A stretch of 37,173 bases of DNA from positions 1 to 37,173 of the forward strand of contig DYJZ01000008.1 of the NCBI GenBank assembly GCA_020722885.1, given 5' to 3'. The stretch comes from Thermoanaerobaculum aquaticum (GTDB lineage Bacteria; Acidobacteriota; UBA4820). The notes under the pieces are model-generated. The model worked only from the letters and a program-made list of their open reading frames with translations, was not told the origin of the DNA and did not search any database. Position 1 is the first letter of the stretch. Every line of letters begins with the position of its first letter. This document shows, in pieces, positions 22,724 to 30,393 of this stretch. The position numbers and the translations under genes are program-made.

Positions 22724-23636
22724 AAATTACTCCGATTTTTAATCCAGAGGGAATTTTTAACTTAAAAGCATTTAGCATTCCCCTGTTTAATGAAGTTTCG
22801 GAATCTTTTGGGAAACGAATTTCTTTGGATTGTGCCTTCCCCGTTGCTGTTACTTCTTTTACATTTTGTGCACCTGCTTTTCCTATTGATTCGGCTGAAA
22901 AATAGGAGGCAAAAAAGAAGCCTGAAGAGACCATTTTATCATTCAGGGCAAGGGGAAGAATACCAGAAGAAAGGCACTCTGTGGCGATATATCTAATCAC
23001 ATCGCTGTTGAGTGTAGTTGTATCGGGCAAAACAAGAAGCGCCTGAATATTTCCTTTTACTTCCTGAAAAATTGCCTGTATTTCGTCTTTGTTTGAAAAA
23101 CTGTAATCTATAACTTCCATTCCTGTTGACTTTAATTCAGAGATATAAAGATTTGCCGATTCTGAAATCTGAGAACTGTGAAGAATCCCTACCTTTTTGA
23201 CTTTTCTAAATGCCTTTATTTTCTCCATTAAATCTTTCGCCGAACCAAGAGAAGCAATTATAACCATTTTTTCATCAGGATAAATCTTCTCCACTTCTGG
23301 ATAGTAAACCATTGCTGCAACAATGAGGACATCGGGCATTGTCTGGCGCACTTTTTTTGCAGCATACGAACCTATTGCAAAAATTACCTTCGGGTTTTTT
23401 TCAGCAATTGCCTTTAAAACTGCTGAATCGTTGGCGCTTTCGTCGAGATAGTATGGTGAAGTGTCTAAATTAGAAATTTGTTCAACAAACGAAAATTGAA
23501 TAAAATTATTTTTAACCATTTCATAAGATTCAACATTCTTTTTTAGAACTATATAGACTCCCTGCCCCCATATTGAAACAGTCAGGAAAACTGAAAAAAT
23601 GAGAAATAAAACCACAAAAAAGAGGTTACGATTCAT
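22716..23636 (-). CDS. ABC-type substrate-binding protein (ABC_sub_bind family), sensor-linked
   Basis: 306 residues with a signal peptide (about 1-25, ending SIWGQ). The two-lobed fold of the PF04392-type family is indicated by KAIAEKNPKVIFAIGSYAAKKV, VLIVAAMVYYP, KKVGILHSSQISESANLYI, IQALLVLPDTTTLNSDVIRYIA and the C-terminal LKIPSGLKIGVIYE. It lacks a lipobox cysteine. It is preceded by an exceptionally good ribosome site, AGGAGGTGAT. No permease or ATPase gene accompanies it; instead its end overlaps the chemoreceptor start. It is therefore more likely to be the ligand-binding partner of the receptor than part of a transporter. Confidence 0.85.
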   Translation of the reverse strand: MNRNLFFVVLFLIFSVFLTVSIWGQGVYIVLKKNVESYEMVKNNFIQFSFVEQISNLDTSPYYLDESANDSAVLKAIAEKNPKVIFAIGSYAAKKVRQTMPDVLIVAAMVYYPEVEKIYPDEKMVIIASLGSAKDLMEKIKAFRKVKKVGILHSSQISESANLYISELKSTGMEVIDYSFSNKDEIQAIFQEVKGNIQALLVLPDTTTLNSDVIRYIATECLSSGILPLALNDKMVSSGFFFASYFSAESIGKAGAQNVKEVTATGKAQSKEIRFPKDSETSLNRGMLNAFKLKIPSGLKIGVIYE

Positions 23637-23669
23637 CTATCACCTCCTGCACACCTATAATTTAGAATA

Positions 23670-24995
23670 TCACTCATTTTTATTTAGGTCAATCTTTCTT
23701 TTTCTAAATTTTGATACATACACCGCACCCAATTTCCCCTTTACCCTTGCAAGGTATTTTGCTTTTGACGAAATTACTTCAATAATATTGTCTTTAGGGG
23801 CAGAAGAGTTCTCTGCGGCAATTTTTAGAGCCATTTTCTCAACTTGAAAGGGAAGTTCCTCCTTTCTGTTCGGGTTTCTTACGACAAGGTGAGCCCCGCT
23901 ATAATCAGCGACATGAAACCAGAAATCTTCCCCATTCGCAATTTTGAAGGAGACAACTTCATTCCCCCTTGCGTTTTTGCCAAAGTAACCTTTAAACCCC
24001 ATAGGTAAATCAATTTCGACGACATCCTTTAACAAAGTATTTTTAGCCTTTTTCTTTGTTCGGGGCTTTTGCTGTTTTTCTTCCTCTTTTTTTATAAAAT
24101 CGTCAAGAGAATCATTTTCTTCAATCTGTGCTATTTTGTCTTTTAAAAGGTCAATTTCCTTTTCCGTCTCTTCTATTCTTTCAGGAAGGAGTTTTGTTCT
24201 CTCTTTCCCTTTTTTTGCAAGTTTGAACCATTTTTGGGCATTTTCGTAGATGGAAAATTTGGGGTCAAGTTCGAGAACCATTTCCTTTGGCGGAGTAACC
24301 AGATAATCAGTTACAACAACTGTTTTTTCTCCTCTCCTGTGAATATCTTTCAAACCTAAAAGAGTTTTTCCGAGGATTTCGAATTTGAGAAAGTTCCTTC
24401 CCTCTTCGAGTTCACTTTTCATAACGGCAATTTTTTTTGATAGAGTTTCTATCCTTGAAAAAAGAGATTTTTTTTCCTGATTTTTAAATTTTTGAAGAAG
24501 ATAACTGTAAATTTCAGAAAAATCTTTTTCAAGAGGGAGTTCATCTTTCAAAACATTCTTTGAGGGTGGCAAACTCCATTTTTCAAAAGGCAGCCCCCGC
24601 CTGAATTCACCCTTAAATGTCCTTAAAGCCCATAGAATATTTTCATCTTCACCAAGGAGAATAATGTTAGCGTACCTTTTGAAACCCTCAAAAACAAGTG
24701 TTCTTTCTTCAAAACCTTTAAAGACAAATTTGAAAACCGGTTCATTCTCAACTTTCTGGCATTCTGAAAGATAATGTCCGAAAAGATTTTCCTTAAGAAG
24801 ATTTATTTCTTCGCCTATGGCGAGAAGTCTTGAAGTCAAACATAAGCCAACAGTGGAAGGGTGGGTAGAAAAAATCAAACCTATTTTGCAGTCAAAAACT
24901 AAATTGACAACAAAATCGTCTAACTTGATTGTGTTAATAACTTTCTTACCTCTAAGTTCCCTACTTAAAAGTTCTGTCAATTCGAAGTTGTTCAT
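23670..24995 (-). CDS. NFACT-family protein (RqcH/FbpA-like), short form
   Basis: 441 residues against about 570 for RqcH. An NFACT-N domain (about 1-190) is followed by a coiled coil (about 195-310) with a lysine-rich stretch and an NFACT-R domain with DFWFHVADYSGAHLVVRNP, close to the canonical WxH...GxH pattern. NFACT proteins bind obstructed 50S subunits and peptidyl-tRNA; RqcH adds alanine tails. By my alignment the Asp-Arg pair needed for tRNA recruitment, which follows a conserved glutamine, is replaced by Asn84-Glu85, so tailing activity is doubtful. The ATG overlaps the rhomboid stop by four bases. It shares an operon with membrane and chemosensory genes, an odd setting. Confidence 0.88.
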   Translation of the reverse strand: MNNFELTELLSRELRGKKVINTIKLDDFVVNLVFDCKIGLIFSTHPSTVGLCLTSRLLAIGEEINLLKENLFGHYLSECQKVENEPVFKFVFKGFEERTLVFEGFKRYANIILLGEDENILWALRTFKGEFRRGLPFEKWSLPPSKNVLKDELPLEKDFSEIYSYLLQKFKNQEKKSLFSRIETLSKKIAVMKSELEEGRNFLKFEILGKTLLGLKDIHRRGEKTVVVTDYLVTPPKEMVLELDPKFSIYENAQKWFKLAKKGKERTKLLPERIEETEKEIDLLKDKIAQIEENDSLDDFIKKEEEKQQKPRTKKKAKNTLLKDVVEIDLPMGFKGYFGKNARGNEVVSFKIANGEDFWFHVADYSGAHLVVRNPNRKEELPFQVEKMALKIAAENSSAPKDNIIEVISSKAKYLARVKGKLGAVYVSKFRKRKIDLNKNE

Positions 24996-25636
24996 TTAAG
25001 TCTTTGAAATTTCCTTCTTCTTATCCTGTATTTTATCTCTTCCCAAAACCGCTTTATCCTCCAGAGTTTGTTGCAGTAGATAAAAGCGAAGGCTATACCT
25101 CCAAGATGAGACAGATGAGCAATGTTTCCACCTCCGCCAAAGACAGAAAAATAGATTGAAAGAGCCACCAGAAGATATATGAAATGACGAACTGGAAGTG
25201 GGATTAAAAAGAAGAGAAAAACCTTAGAATTAGGAAAATAGATAGAATATGCCGTCAAAACGCCGAGCACTGATGCACTTGCGCCAACCACCCAGAACCC
25301 TTTCACAAAAAAGAGAGAAAAAAGACCTCCACTAATAGCTGAAAAAATGTAAATTATAAGAAATCTTCTAACCCCGAGGTAAATTTGAAGAGAACCTCCG
25401 AAAAAATAAAGCGAAAGCATATTGAATAATAGATGGCTCAAACTTCCATGAAGAATTGAATAGGTAAACAATGTGTAAATTCTATAGGGGAAAACATCTT
25501 TAGTATAAAGAGCCAAAATAGGTGTCAAATTTTTAAAGGTTAACTGTAAAAAGAAAAAAAGGGTATTTATTATTATTATTAAAAGAACTGTTTTAGTCAA
25601 AAGGTTGCCAAAAGAAACTTTTCTTTCAAAATACAT
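24992..25636 (-). CDS. Rhomboid-family intramembrane serine protease
   Basis: 214 residues with six or so membrane helices. The active-site parts are present: HGSLSHLLFNM in helix 2 with Asn72, the nucleophile Ser120 in VVGASASVLGVL in helix 4, and His177 in AHLSHLGG in helix 6. Rhomboids cut single-pass membrane proteins inside the bilayer. The basic C-terminal tail (WRIKRFWEEIKYRIRRRK) lies in the cytoplasm. GGAG precedes the ATG, and a short palindrome, AGACTAAAGTCT, overlaps the leader. It is the first gene of the six-gene operon and overlaps the NFACT gene by ATGA. Confidence 0.92.
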   Translation of the reverse strand: MYFERKVSFGNLLTKTVLLIIIINTLFFFLQLTFKNLTPILALYTKDVFPYRIYTLFTYSILHGSLSHLLFNMLSLYFFGGSLQIYLGVRRFLIIYIFSAISGGLFSLFFVKGFWVVGASASVLGVLTAYSIYFPNSKVFLFFLIPLPVRHFIYLLVALSIYFSVFGGGGNIAHLSHLGGIAFAFIYCNKLWRIKRFWEEIKYRIRRRKFQRLK

Positions 25637-25734
25637 TTAATACTCCAGACTAAAGTCTAACATACATTGAATAAAGAGAATAATGTAATTTTAGGGAAGG
25701 ACAGAAAGAGAAGAGGTTTAGAGGCTTAAATTAA

Positions 25735-26727
25735 TTAACTTTTATATGTTATTATAGTTTTTATATAATTAGCCCTCTCAAATGCTTCCGGAGCAGGACA
25801 TTTTAATTGACTCAAAACACCTTTCATTTCATCTATATAGTTGTAACCTTTTTTCTCTCCAATATTTTGAACTCCTTGAACAATCTCTTTAAGATACTCA
25901 ATGCCGTTTTTATAAAGAGCAGCACAAACCTGTACAGAGCTTGCTCCTGCCATAATTGCTTTGGCTGCATCTTCAGCCGTATGTACGCCGTTTGTTGCCG
26001 CAAAATCGAGGTTCACTCTGTCATAGAGAATTGAAATCCACCTTAAGGAAAGCCTTAAAGAAGAAGATGAACTTAATTCAAGGTGAGGTTTGACCTCAAG
26101 GTCCTCAATATCAAAATCTGGCTGGTAAAAACGGTTGAAAAGTACAAGACCGTCAGCTCCTGCGTTATTAAGTTTGTAAGCCATATTTGCAAAACTCGAA
26201 AAGTATGGTGAGACCTTTACTGCTACAGGTATATGTACAGACTCTTTAACAGATTTCACTGTTTCAAGGTAAATTTTTTCAATATCCTGTGCAGTCTCGT
26301 CGAGTCTTGTGGGGATGAAATAGATGTTCAATTCTATTGCATCTGCTCCTGCATTTTCCATCTTTTTAGCATACTTTGTCCATCCCCCTTTAGAAATTCC
26401 ATTTAAGCTTGCAATAACAGGAATTGAGAGTGATTCTTTTGCCTTTCTTATGAGTTCAAGGTAATCATCAGGTGTGGTTCTATATTCTTTGAGTGAGGGG
26501 AAATAGGATAGTGCCTCTGCGAAACTTTCAGCCCCTTGATTAATATAAAAATCAAGAATCTTTTCTTCCTCAATAACCTGTTCTTCAAATAGCGATCCTA
26601 AAACTACTGCGCCCGCACCATAATCTTCCATCTTCTTTAAATTTGAAAGATCCTCAGTGAGCAATGAGGCGCCCGGCACAAGAGGGTTTTTGATTTCAAG
26701 TCCAAGATACTTTGTTTTTAGATCCAT
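25735..26727 (-). CDS. Dihydroorotate dehydrogenase-like FMN protein, atypical active site
   Basis: 330 residues in a TIM-barrel FMN fold of the PyrD group: TKYLGLEIKNPLVPGAS at the start, IPVIASLNG, GADAIELNIYF, VAVKVSPYFSS, GADGLVLFNR and the late FAATNGVHTAEDAAKAIMAGAS. In true class 1 DHODs the central motif NxSCPN supplies the catalytic cysteine; here the corresponding segment reads NIYFIP, with no Cys or Ser. It is thus one of the DHOD-like proteins with another, unknown reaction. The gene stands alone, with GGAG before its start. The gap to the rhomboid gene (25637-25734) shows no clear terminator. Confidence 0.88.
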   Translation of the reverse strand: MDLKTKYLGLEIKNPLVPGASLLTEDLSNLKKMEDYGAGAVVLGSLFEEQVIEEEKILDFYINQGAESFAEALSYFPSLKEYRTTPDDYLELIRKAKESLSIPVIASLNGISKGGWTKYAKKMENAGADAIELNIYFIPTRLDETAQDIEKIYLETVKSVKESVHIPVAVKVSPYFSSFANMAYKLNNAGADGLVLFNRFYQPDFDIEDLEVKPHLELSSSSSLRLSLRWISILYDRVNLDFAATNGVHTAEDAAKAIMAGASSVQVCAALYKNGIEYLKEIVQGVQNIGEKKGYNYIDEMKGVLSQLKCPAPEAFERANYIKTIITYKS

Positions 26728-26820
26728 TTTGATCTCCTCTCTAACATATCTAAGTGTTACAACAAGTTATACAAAGAAAAATTCCCAATATTTTTTGTGT
26801 TACATTATCGTGTCTTAAGC

Positions 26821-26869
26821 AGTCATTGCTGGCCCGTCTTCGCAGCCTCATCTCCCGAAGCAATTTTTC
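26821..26869 (-). repeat. Repeat B, single inverted copy
   Basis: On the minus strand it reads ATTGCTTCGGGAGATGAGG at its start and CCAGCAATGACT at its end, with an inner GCGAAGACG, as in the array at 9261. A forward, more decayed copy starts 13 bases downstream. Confidence 0.7.
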
Positions 26870-26881
26870 GCTTTTAAAACA

Positions 26882-26926
26882 AAGGAAGATCACTTCGTTT
26901 GTGGACGCATCGAAGTAAATCCCGCC
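26882..26926 (+). repeat. Repeat B, degenerate forward copy
   Basis: AGGAAGATCACTTCG at the start and CATCGAAGTAAATCCCG near the end match repeat B with several changes; the terminal GCAATGAC has been lost. It points opposite to the copy at 26821, giving a head-to-head pair. Confidence 0.6.
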
Positions 26927-26955
26927 AGGACATTAGCATATGGTTATTACAATGT
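26927..26955 (+). repeat. Fragment of repeat A
   Basis: AGGACATTAGCATATGGTTATTACA matches the right-hand half of repeat A (GGACATT, then ATATAGTTATGACA in the full copies) with few changes. The left half is missing, replaced by repeat B. Confidence 0.5.
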
Positions 26956-26967
26956 TCATTAGCGCTC

Positions 26968-26995
26968 TTGACAAACAATTTTTATTTAGTATATT
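26968..26995 (+). promoter_or_regulatory. Near-consensus sigma-70 promoter
   Basis: A perfect -35 box TTGACA (26968-26973) and a -10 box TATATT (26990-26995) with a 16-base spacer, one of the strongest matches in the window. Transcription would start near 27002, about 13 bases before the 50-codon ORF and about 240 bases before the secreted protein genes. Confidence 0.7.
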
Positions 26996-27014
26996 TTTAT
27001 AAGTGGGGAACTTT

Positions 27015-27167
27015 ATGATAAATCTCTTAGCTGCTCTAAAAGAAGTTAAAGATTCTTTGTTAAAAGCTTCATCTCTTATTTTACCCCCCCCTCCCCCACG
27101 AAAAGAACAAATTATACATAGTTTCAAAGCAATGGAATTTAGAAACTTTCCAAAAACCTCCTCCTGA
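27015..27167 (+). CDS. Possible 50-residue leader ORF with a five-proline run
   Basis: A short reading frame with a ribosome-site-like GTGGGGA eight bases before its ATG and a near-consensus promoter directly upstream. The product begins MINLLAALKEVKDSLLKASS; residues 24-28 are five prolines encoded by a C8-T-C5 tract (27084-27097), then RKEQIIHSFKAMEF follows. I know no homologue. The C-tract is slippage-prone and a proline run would stall ribosomes lacking EF-P. It lies 72 bases before the start of the broken secreted protein. It could be a small protein, a leader peptide or chance; codon use alone cannot decide. Confidence 0.4.
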   Translation: MINLLAALKEVKDSLLKASSLILPPPPPRKEQIIHSFKAMEFRNFPKTSS

Positions 27168-27239
27168 AAACTGACAGGAAAATCTGAAGGTCAGGCGATG
27201 GTGATCCATAAAAAACTTCGCTTTTCAAAGGAGGAGAAA

Positions 27240-28088
27240 ATGATAAAAAGAGGAAAAATGTTGTCGATTTTGTTGTTATGTGCTTTTGTGCAACTGCTTG
27301 TTCTGGCTCAAGTGGAGATGCCATGGTTCTGGGATTTTGACCATCCTTCAACTTTTACAGACATTGACCTTGTTAACTGTCCGGCAAATCATTCCGATGA
27401 GTTTCCCCTTGATTTTTTTGAATTTGAAACTGCAGCTGTCGATGTTCGTGACGGCTCTATTGTTCCTTGTGATATGAGCTTCAGAATCTACTTTTCCACC
27501 GAAGGAGTGACCGATCCTAATCTACTGACGATGTGGCAGGGTGGTCATATGCACCAAAGGCAGACCGATAAGGCGCATAGAAGGGTTACATTGGGGGAGA
27601 TTGAAACGGTGCCAGCTTCGGATGATACGAACCCCGCTACGACAGAGGTTCAAGTGAGAATCGAAAACCATTTCGAAAAAATAAAAGTATTGAGGCCTGA
27701 AGCAGCGGGAGTCATAAAAATACGTGCCGACAGCAGAACCCGACCCAATCTGAACTATTGCGGCATAGAAAATGAATACTGGCATAAGGCTCCTGACAAT
27801 TCCAATCCTAATTGCTGGAAACATGCATATGGCGAATGGGCAGAATTTTTTCTGATTTTGGGTTTGCAGGAATTGCCGGAAAGCGGAGACAATGTCTATT
27901 ATAGAAGAGACAGAATAGCGGAAGGAGGAAGCAATCCATATCATCCGAACCCTCTTGCCTATTATGGAACACAGGGAATGATTAACGCTGTAATGCGACT
28001 TGCAAAGAATTACTATGAGGATGAAAAAACAAAAGAGCAAAAATTAAAAATAAAAGATATGAGTTTAAAGTGGGGGGGGGATATTTGA
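27240..28088 (+). CDS. Secreted protein, N-terminal part of a frame-disrupted putative metallopeptidase
   Basis: 282 residues from the ATG at 27240, which has AGGAGGAG upstream; the ATG at 27198 lacks one. A signal peptide (about 1-24, ending LVLAQ) is followed by a region with PWFWDFDHPSTF, a YFSTEG segment, and HPNPLAYYGTQGMINAVMRLA close to the end. The frame runs into nine consecutive G (28072-28080) and stops eight bases later. Coding continues without a break in the next frame to 28305, so the intact product would be about 354 residues. I do not recognise the N-terminal 250 residues. It is followed by a second secreted protein gene. Confidence 0.75.
   Translation: MIKRGKMLSILLLCAFVQLLVLAQVEMPWFWDFDHPSTFTDIDLVNCPANHSDEFPLDFFEFETAAVDVRDGSIVPCDMSFRIYFSTEGVTDPNLLTMWQGGHMHQRQTDKAHRRVTLGEIETVPASDDTNPATTEVQVRIENHFEKIKVLRPEAAGVIKIRADSRTRPNLNYCGIENEYWHKAPDNSNPNCWKHAYGEWAEFFLILGLQELPESGDNVYYRRDRIAEGGSNPYHPNPLAYYGTQGMINAVMRLAKNYYEDEKTKEQKLKIKDMSLKWGGDI
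28072..28080 (+). repeat. G9 homopolymer at the frameshift point
   Basis: Nine G in a row inside the codons for KWGG. With eight or eleven G the upstream frame joins the downstream frame (28081-28305) exactly; with nine it stops at 28086-28088. Such tracts change length by polymerase slippage and are also a common place for sequencing errors. Confidence 0.9.
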
Positions 28089-28305
28089 TATTAATGGGGA
28101 TTGGAGTTGTTCCCATGTTCGTCACAGAACGGGAAGAAGCGTTGACATAAGTAGAACTACTGTTAAAATTGAAAATGGAGTGGAGGTTCTTAAACAAATT
28201 GAAATAAATAAATTAAGAGAATTGGCAACTAAAAACAATCTTCGCCTAAATGAGAACGAATGGAAAAAACTGGGACTAATTCACTTAGACTATATAGGGA
28301 GGTAA
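28081..28305 (+). pseudogene. C-terminal part of the frame-disrupted protein, with HxxxHRxGxxxD-like motif
   Basis: 74 open codons in the +1 frame relative to the upstream part, beginning IFDINGDW and containing CSHVRHRTGRSVDIS, then a charged helical tail ending HLDYIGR. The His-x3-His and following Gly/Asp pattern recalls the zinc sites of M15 and M74 peptidases such as MepA (HxxGxxxD), so the catalytic residues would lie entirely behind the G9 tract. The stop at 28303-28305 lies two bases before the next ATG, and the ribosome site of that gene is inside these codons, which supports true coding. It has no start codon of its own. Confidence 0.6.
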
Positions 28306-28307
28306 AA

Positions 28308-30269
28308 ATGAGAAAACTATCCTTAATATATTTTGTTGTCTTTGTGTTTTCATTGACTTTGTTTTCGCAACAGTCGCCTGACCAGATCCCAAAACCAAAG
28401 TTTGACAATATCGTTGTAACCGCTTCTGTGGAAGAAACAACTTTAGAAGGTAGTTCGGCTTTTAAATATTCCTATATGGTATTTAATCCCCCGGATAATG
28501 AAGTTCCAATTGGGATGGGCGGCATTGAAATTTTGCTACACGGAGGGTATGTATTTGGTCTTTTCGAGCCAGAGGGGTGGAGCAGTGGTACCGGAGAAAA
28601 CCGCACACATTCTGCAGATGTTCCTCTTGACACAACGGCTTCTTTTGATTGCGATGAGTACGGTGATGGCACTTTTGGTGCAAATCGCCCTTTGCCTGGC
28701 ACGACAAGCGGCCCGATGGGGTTTTACTCATGGGACAGGCCACCTATGATAACCGAAGTGTGGGTTACGCCTGACATTGGAAGTTACCTCGTTGCATTTT
28801 ATGATTGGTATGAAAATCAGCCGGACAATCCTGAGACCTTTTTATACCCTCCAAAAGAAGGGGATGTCATCGCTTCTTTTGTAAAGAAAATTCCGACGCT
28901 GTGCCCTCTTGGAGACAATATTTCGGTCGGGGAGTTCCAGCACTGGGACAGGCTGATTTCGGACACGGAAAAAGCGGGGCAACTTGGCTGGATAATGGAT
29001 CAGGCTCTGCTTGCCTCCATATTGCAAAACCTGAAAGAAGGCAGAATTGCGCTGCAAAACAGCAATGAAATTCTGGCGCATCAAAAGCTGGATGCGGTAA
29101 TTGCCTTGATCTCCTCTGCGTCATCCTCTCAAGTAAAAAGGGAAGGGAAAGACCTTGTTTACTTAAATGCAAAGGTTTTAAATCAATATACGCCCTGGCC
29201 GTATGAACCTGTCTTAACGGTTACGCCATCATCAACAGAGCTTTCCCTCGGAGAGGAATTAGTGTTGACGGCAAAATTCACAGATGTTGCGTTAAATCAA
29301 CCAATTCAAGGCGCGAAAATAGTTTTTGAGGTGACTGAAGGCCCGCATTATGGAATGGAATGCGAAGATATAACCGATAACAACGGAACCGTAATTTTTA
29401 ATTACATTGGCTACTATGAAGGGGAAGATACGATAGTATGCTATGTTTCAAGAGAGGAATTGCCCTCTGTTTATGTAAAAGTGCTATGGGAGGGAGGTCC
29501 AGATTTAATGCTTTCATTTTTTGTCCCCTCATCAATAACAGTTGAGCCGGGAGGAACCTTCTATATCTCGGACAAAGTTGTTAACACAGGAACATTACCT
29601 GCACCCGCGACCTATGTCCACTATTACATTGGAACAAAAGAGGATTTGAGCGATGCAAAATATTTCGGTGAAAGACAAATTGCAGCGCTTAAACCTAAAG
29701 AAAGCGACATGGTAACAATGAGGCCATATATTCTACCTCCCGAACTGCCGCCTCAGAAGTATTATTTTTCTTGTTGCGTCGATCCAGAAGATTTGATTGC
29801 CGAGCTCAATGAGGATAACAACTGTTCCGATACAAATATCTGGGCAACGGCTGGAATAGTTCCCGTTCAAAAAATCCCCAACAACCCCCCTGATTGTTCG
29901 AAAGCCACTGCAAGCCCGAATAATCTCTGGCCGCCGAATCACAAACTAAAAGATATTTCGATAGAGGGAGTAACCGAGCCCGACGGGGATGCGGTGACAG
30001 TGACCGTTACATCAATCACCCAGGATGAGCCGGTGAATGGTTTAGGAGAGGGGGACACATCACCCGACGGGTTCGGAGTGGGGAGTGCCAATCCGCAGGT
30101 GAGGGCAGAGAGATGCGGGAGTGGAAACGGAAGGGTTTACAGGATAAACTTCAAGGATGTTGATGCAAAAGGCGGAGAATGCACTAATTTTGTGACGGTC
30201 GGTGTTCCACACGATAAGAAAGATACCCCGATTGATGATGGTCAGAACTACGATTCAACATTGCCGTGA
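28308..30269 (+). CDS. Large secreted multidomain protein with CARDB and Ig-like parts
   Basis: 653 residues from the ATG at 28308, which has GGGAGG upstream; the ORF is open from 28260 but without a site. A signal peptide (about 1-20, ending LFSQ) is followed by an unknown domain (about 25-200), a helical region (about 205-290), a Big_1/Ig-like domain (about 305-400: VTPSSTELSLGEELVLTAKF, NGTVIFNYIG), a CARDB-like domain (about 403-520: GGTFYISDKVVNTGTLPAPA, AELNEDNNCSDTN) and a C-terminal unit (about 535-650) with SPNNLWPPNHKLKDI, TSITQDEPVNGLGEGD and VPHDKK. That last unit is found at the ends of many exported proteins. Base composition rises in the final 350 bases, which suggests that the C-terminal unit was acquired. 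The gene probably forms an operon with the broken gene before it. Confidence 0.8.
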   Translation: MRKLSLIYFVVFVFSLTLFSQQSPDQIPKPKFDNIVVTASVEETTLEGSSAFKYSYMVFNPPDNEVPIGMGGIEILLHGGYVFGLFEPEGWSSGTGENRTHSADVPLDTTASFDCDEYGDGTFGANRPLPGTTSGPMGFYSWDRPPMITEVWVTPDIGSYLVAFYDWYENQPDNPETFLYPPKEGDVIASFVKKIPTLCPLGDNISVGEFQHWDRLISDTEKAGQLGWIMDQALLASILQNLKEGRIALQNSNEILAHQKLDAVIALISSASSSQVKREGKDLVYLNAKVLNQYTPWPYEPVLTVTPSSTELSLGEELVLTAKFTDVALNQPIQGAKIVFEVTEGPHYGMECEDITDNNGTVIFNYIGYYEGEDTIVCYVSREELPSVYVKVLWEGGPDLMLSFFVPSSITVEPGGTFYISDKVVNTGTLPAPATYVHYYIGTKEDLSDAKYFGERQIAALKPKESDMVTMRPYILPPELPPQKYYFSCCVDPEDLIAELNEDNNCSDTNIWATAGIVPVQKIPNNPPDCSKATASPNNLWPPNHKLKDISIEGVTEPDGDAVTVTVTSITQDEPVNGLGEGDTSPDGFGVGSANPQVRAERCGSGNGRVYRINFKDVDAKGGECTNFVTVGVPHDKKDTPIDDGQNYDSTLP

Positions 30270-30393
30270 TATAGTCGTGTTCACCAATTAGCCAATCAAG
30301 TAAGGGCTTTATTTTTAAATTGTCAGGGCTGCAATTGCTGTATCTCTAAAATAACACTATTTGTGAATTGCCGTTATGAAAGATAGTTCAATG

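Noticed and set aside
22716-23636. ABC transporter operon
   Set aside because: Only the binding protein is present; no permease or ATPase gene is adjacent, and it is coupled to a chemoreceptor instead.
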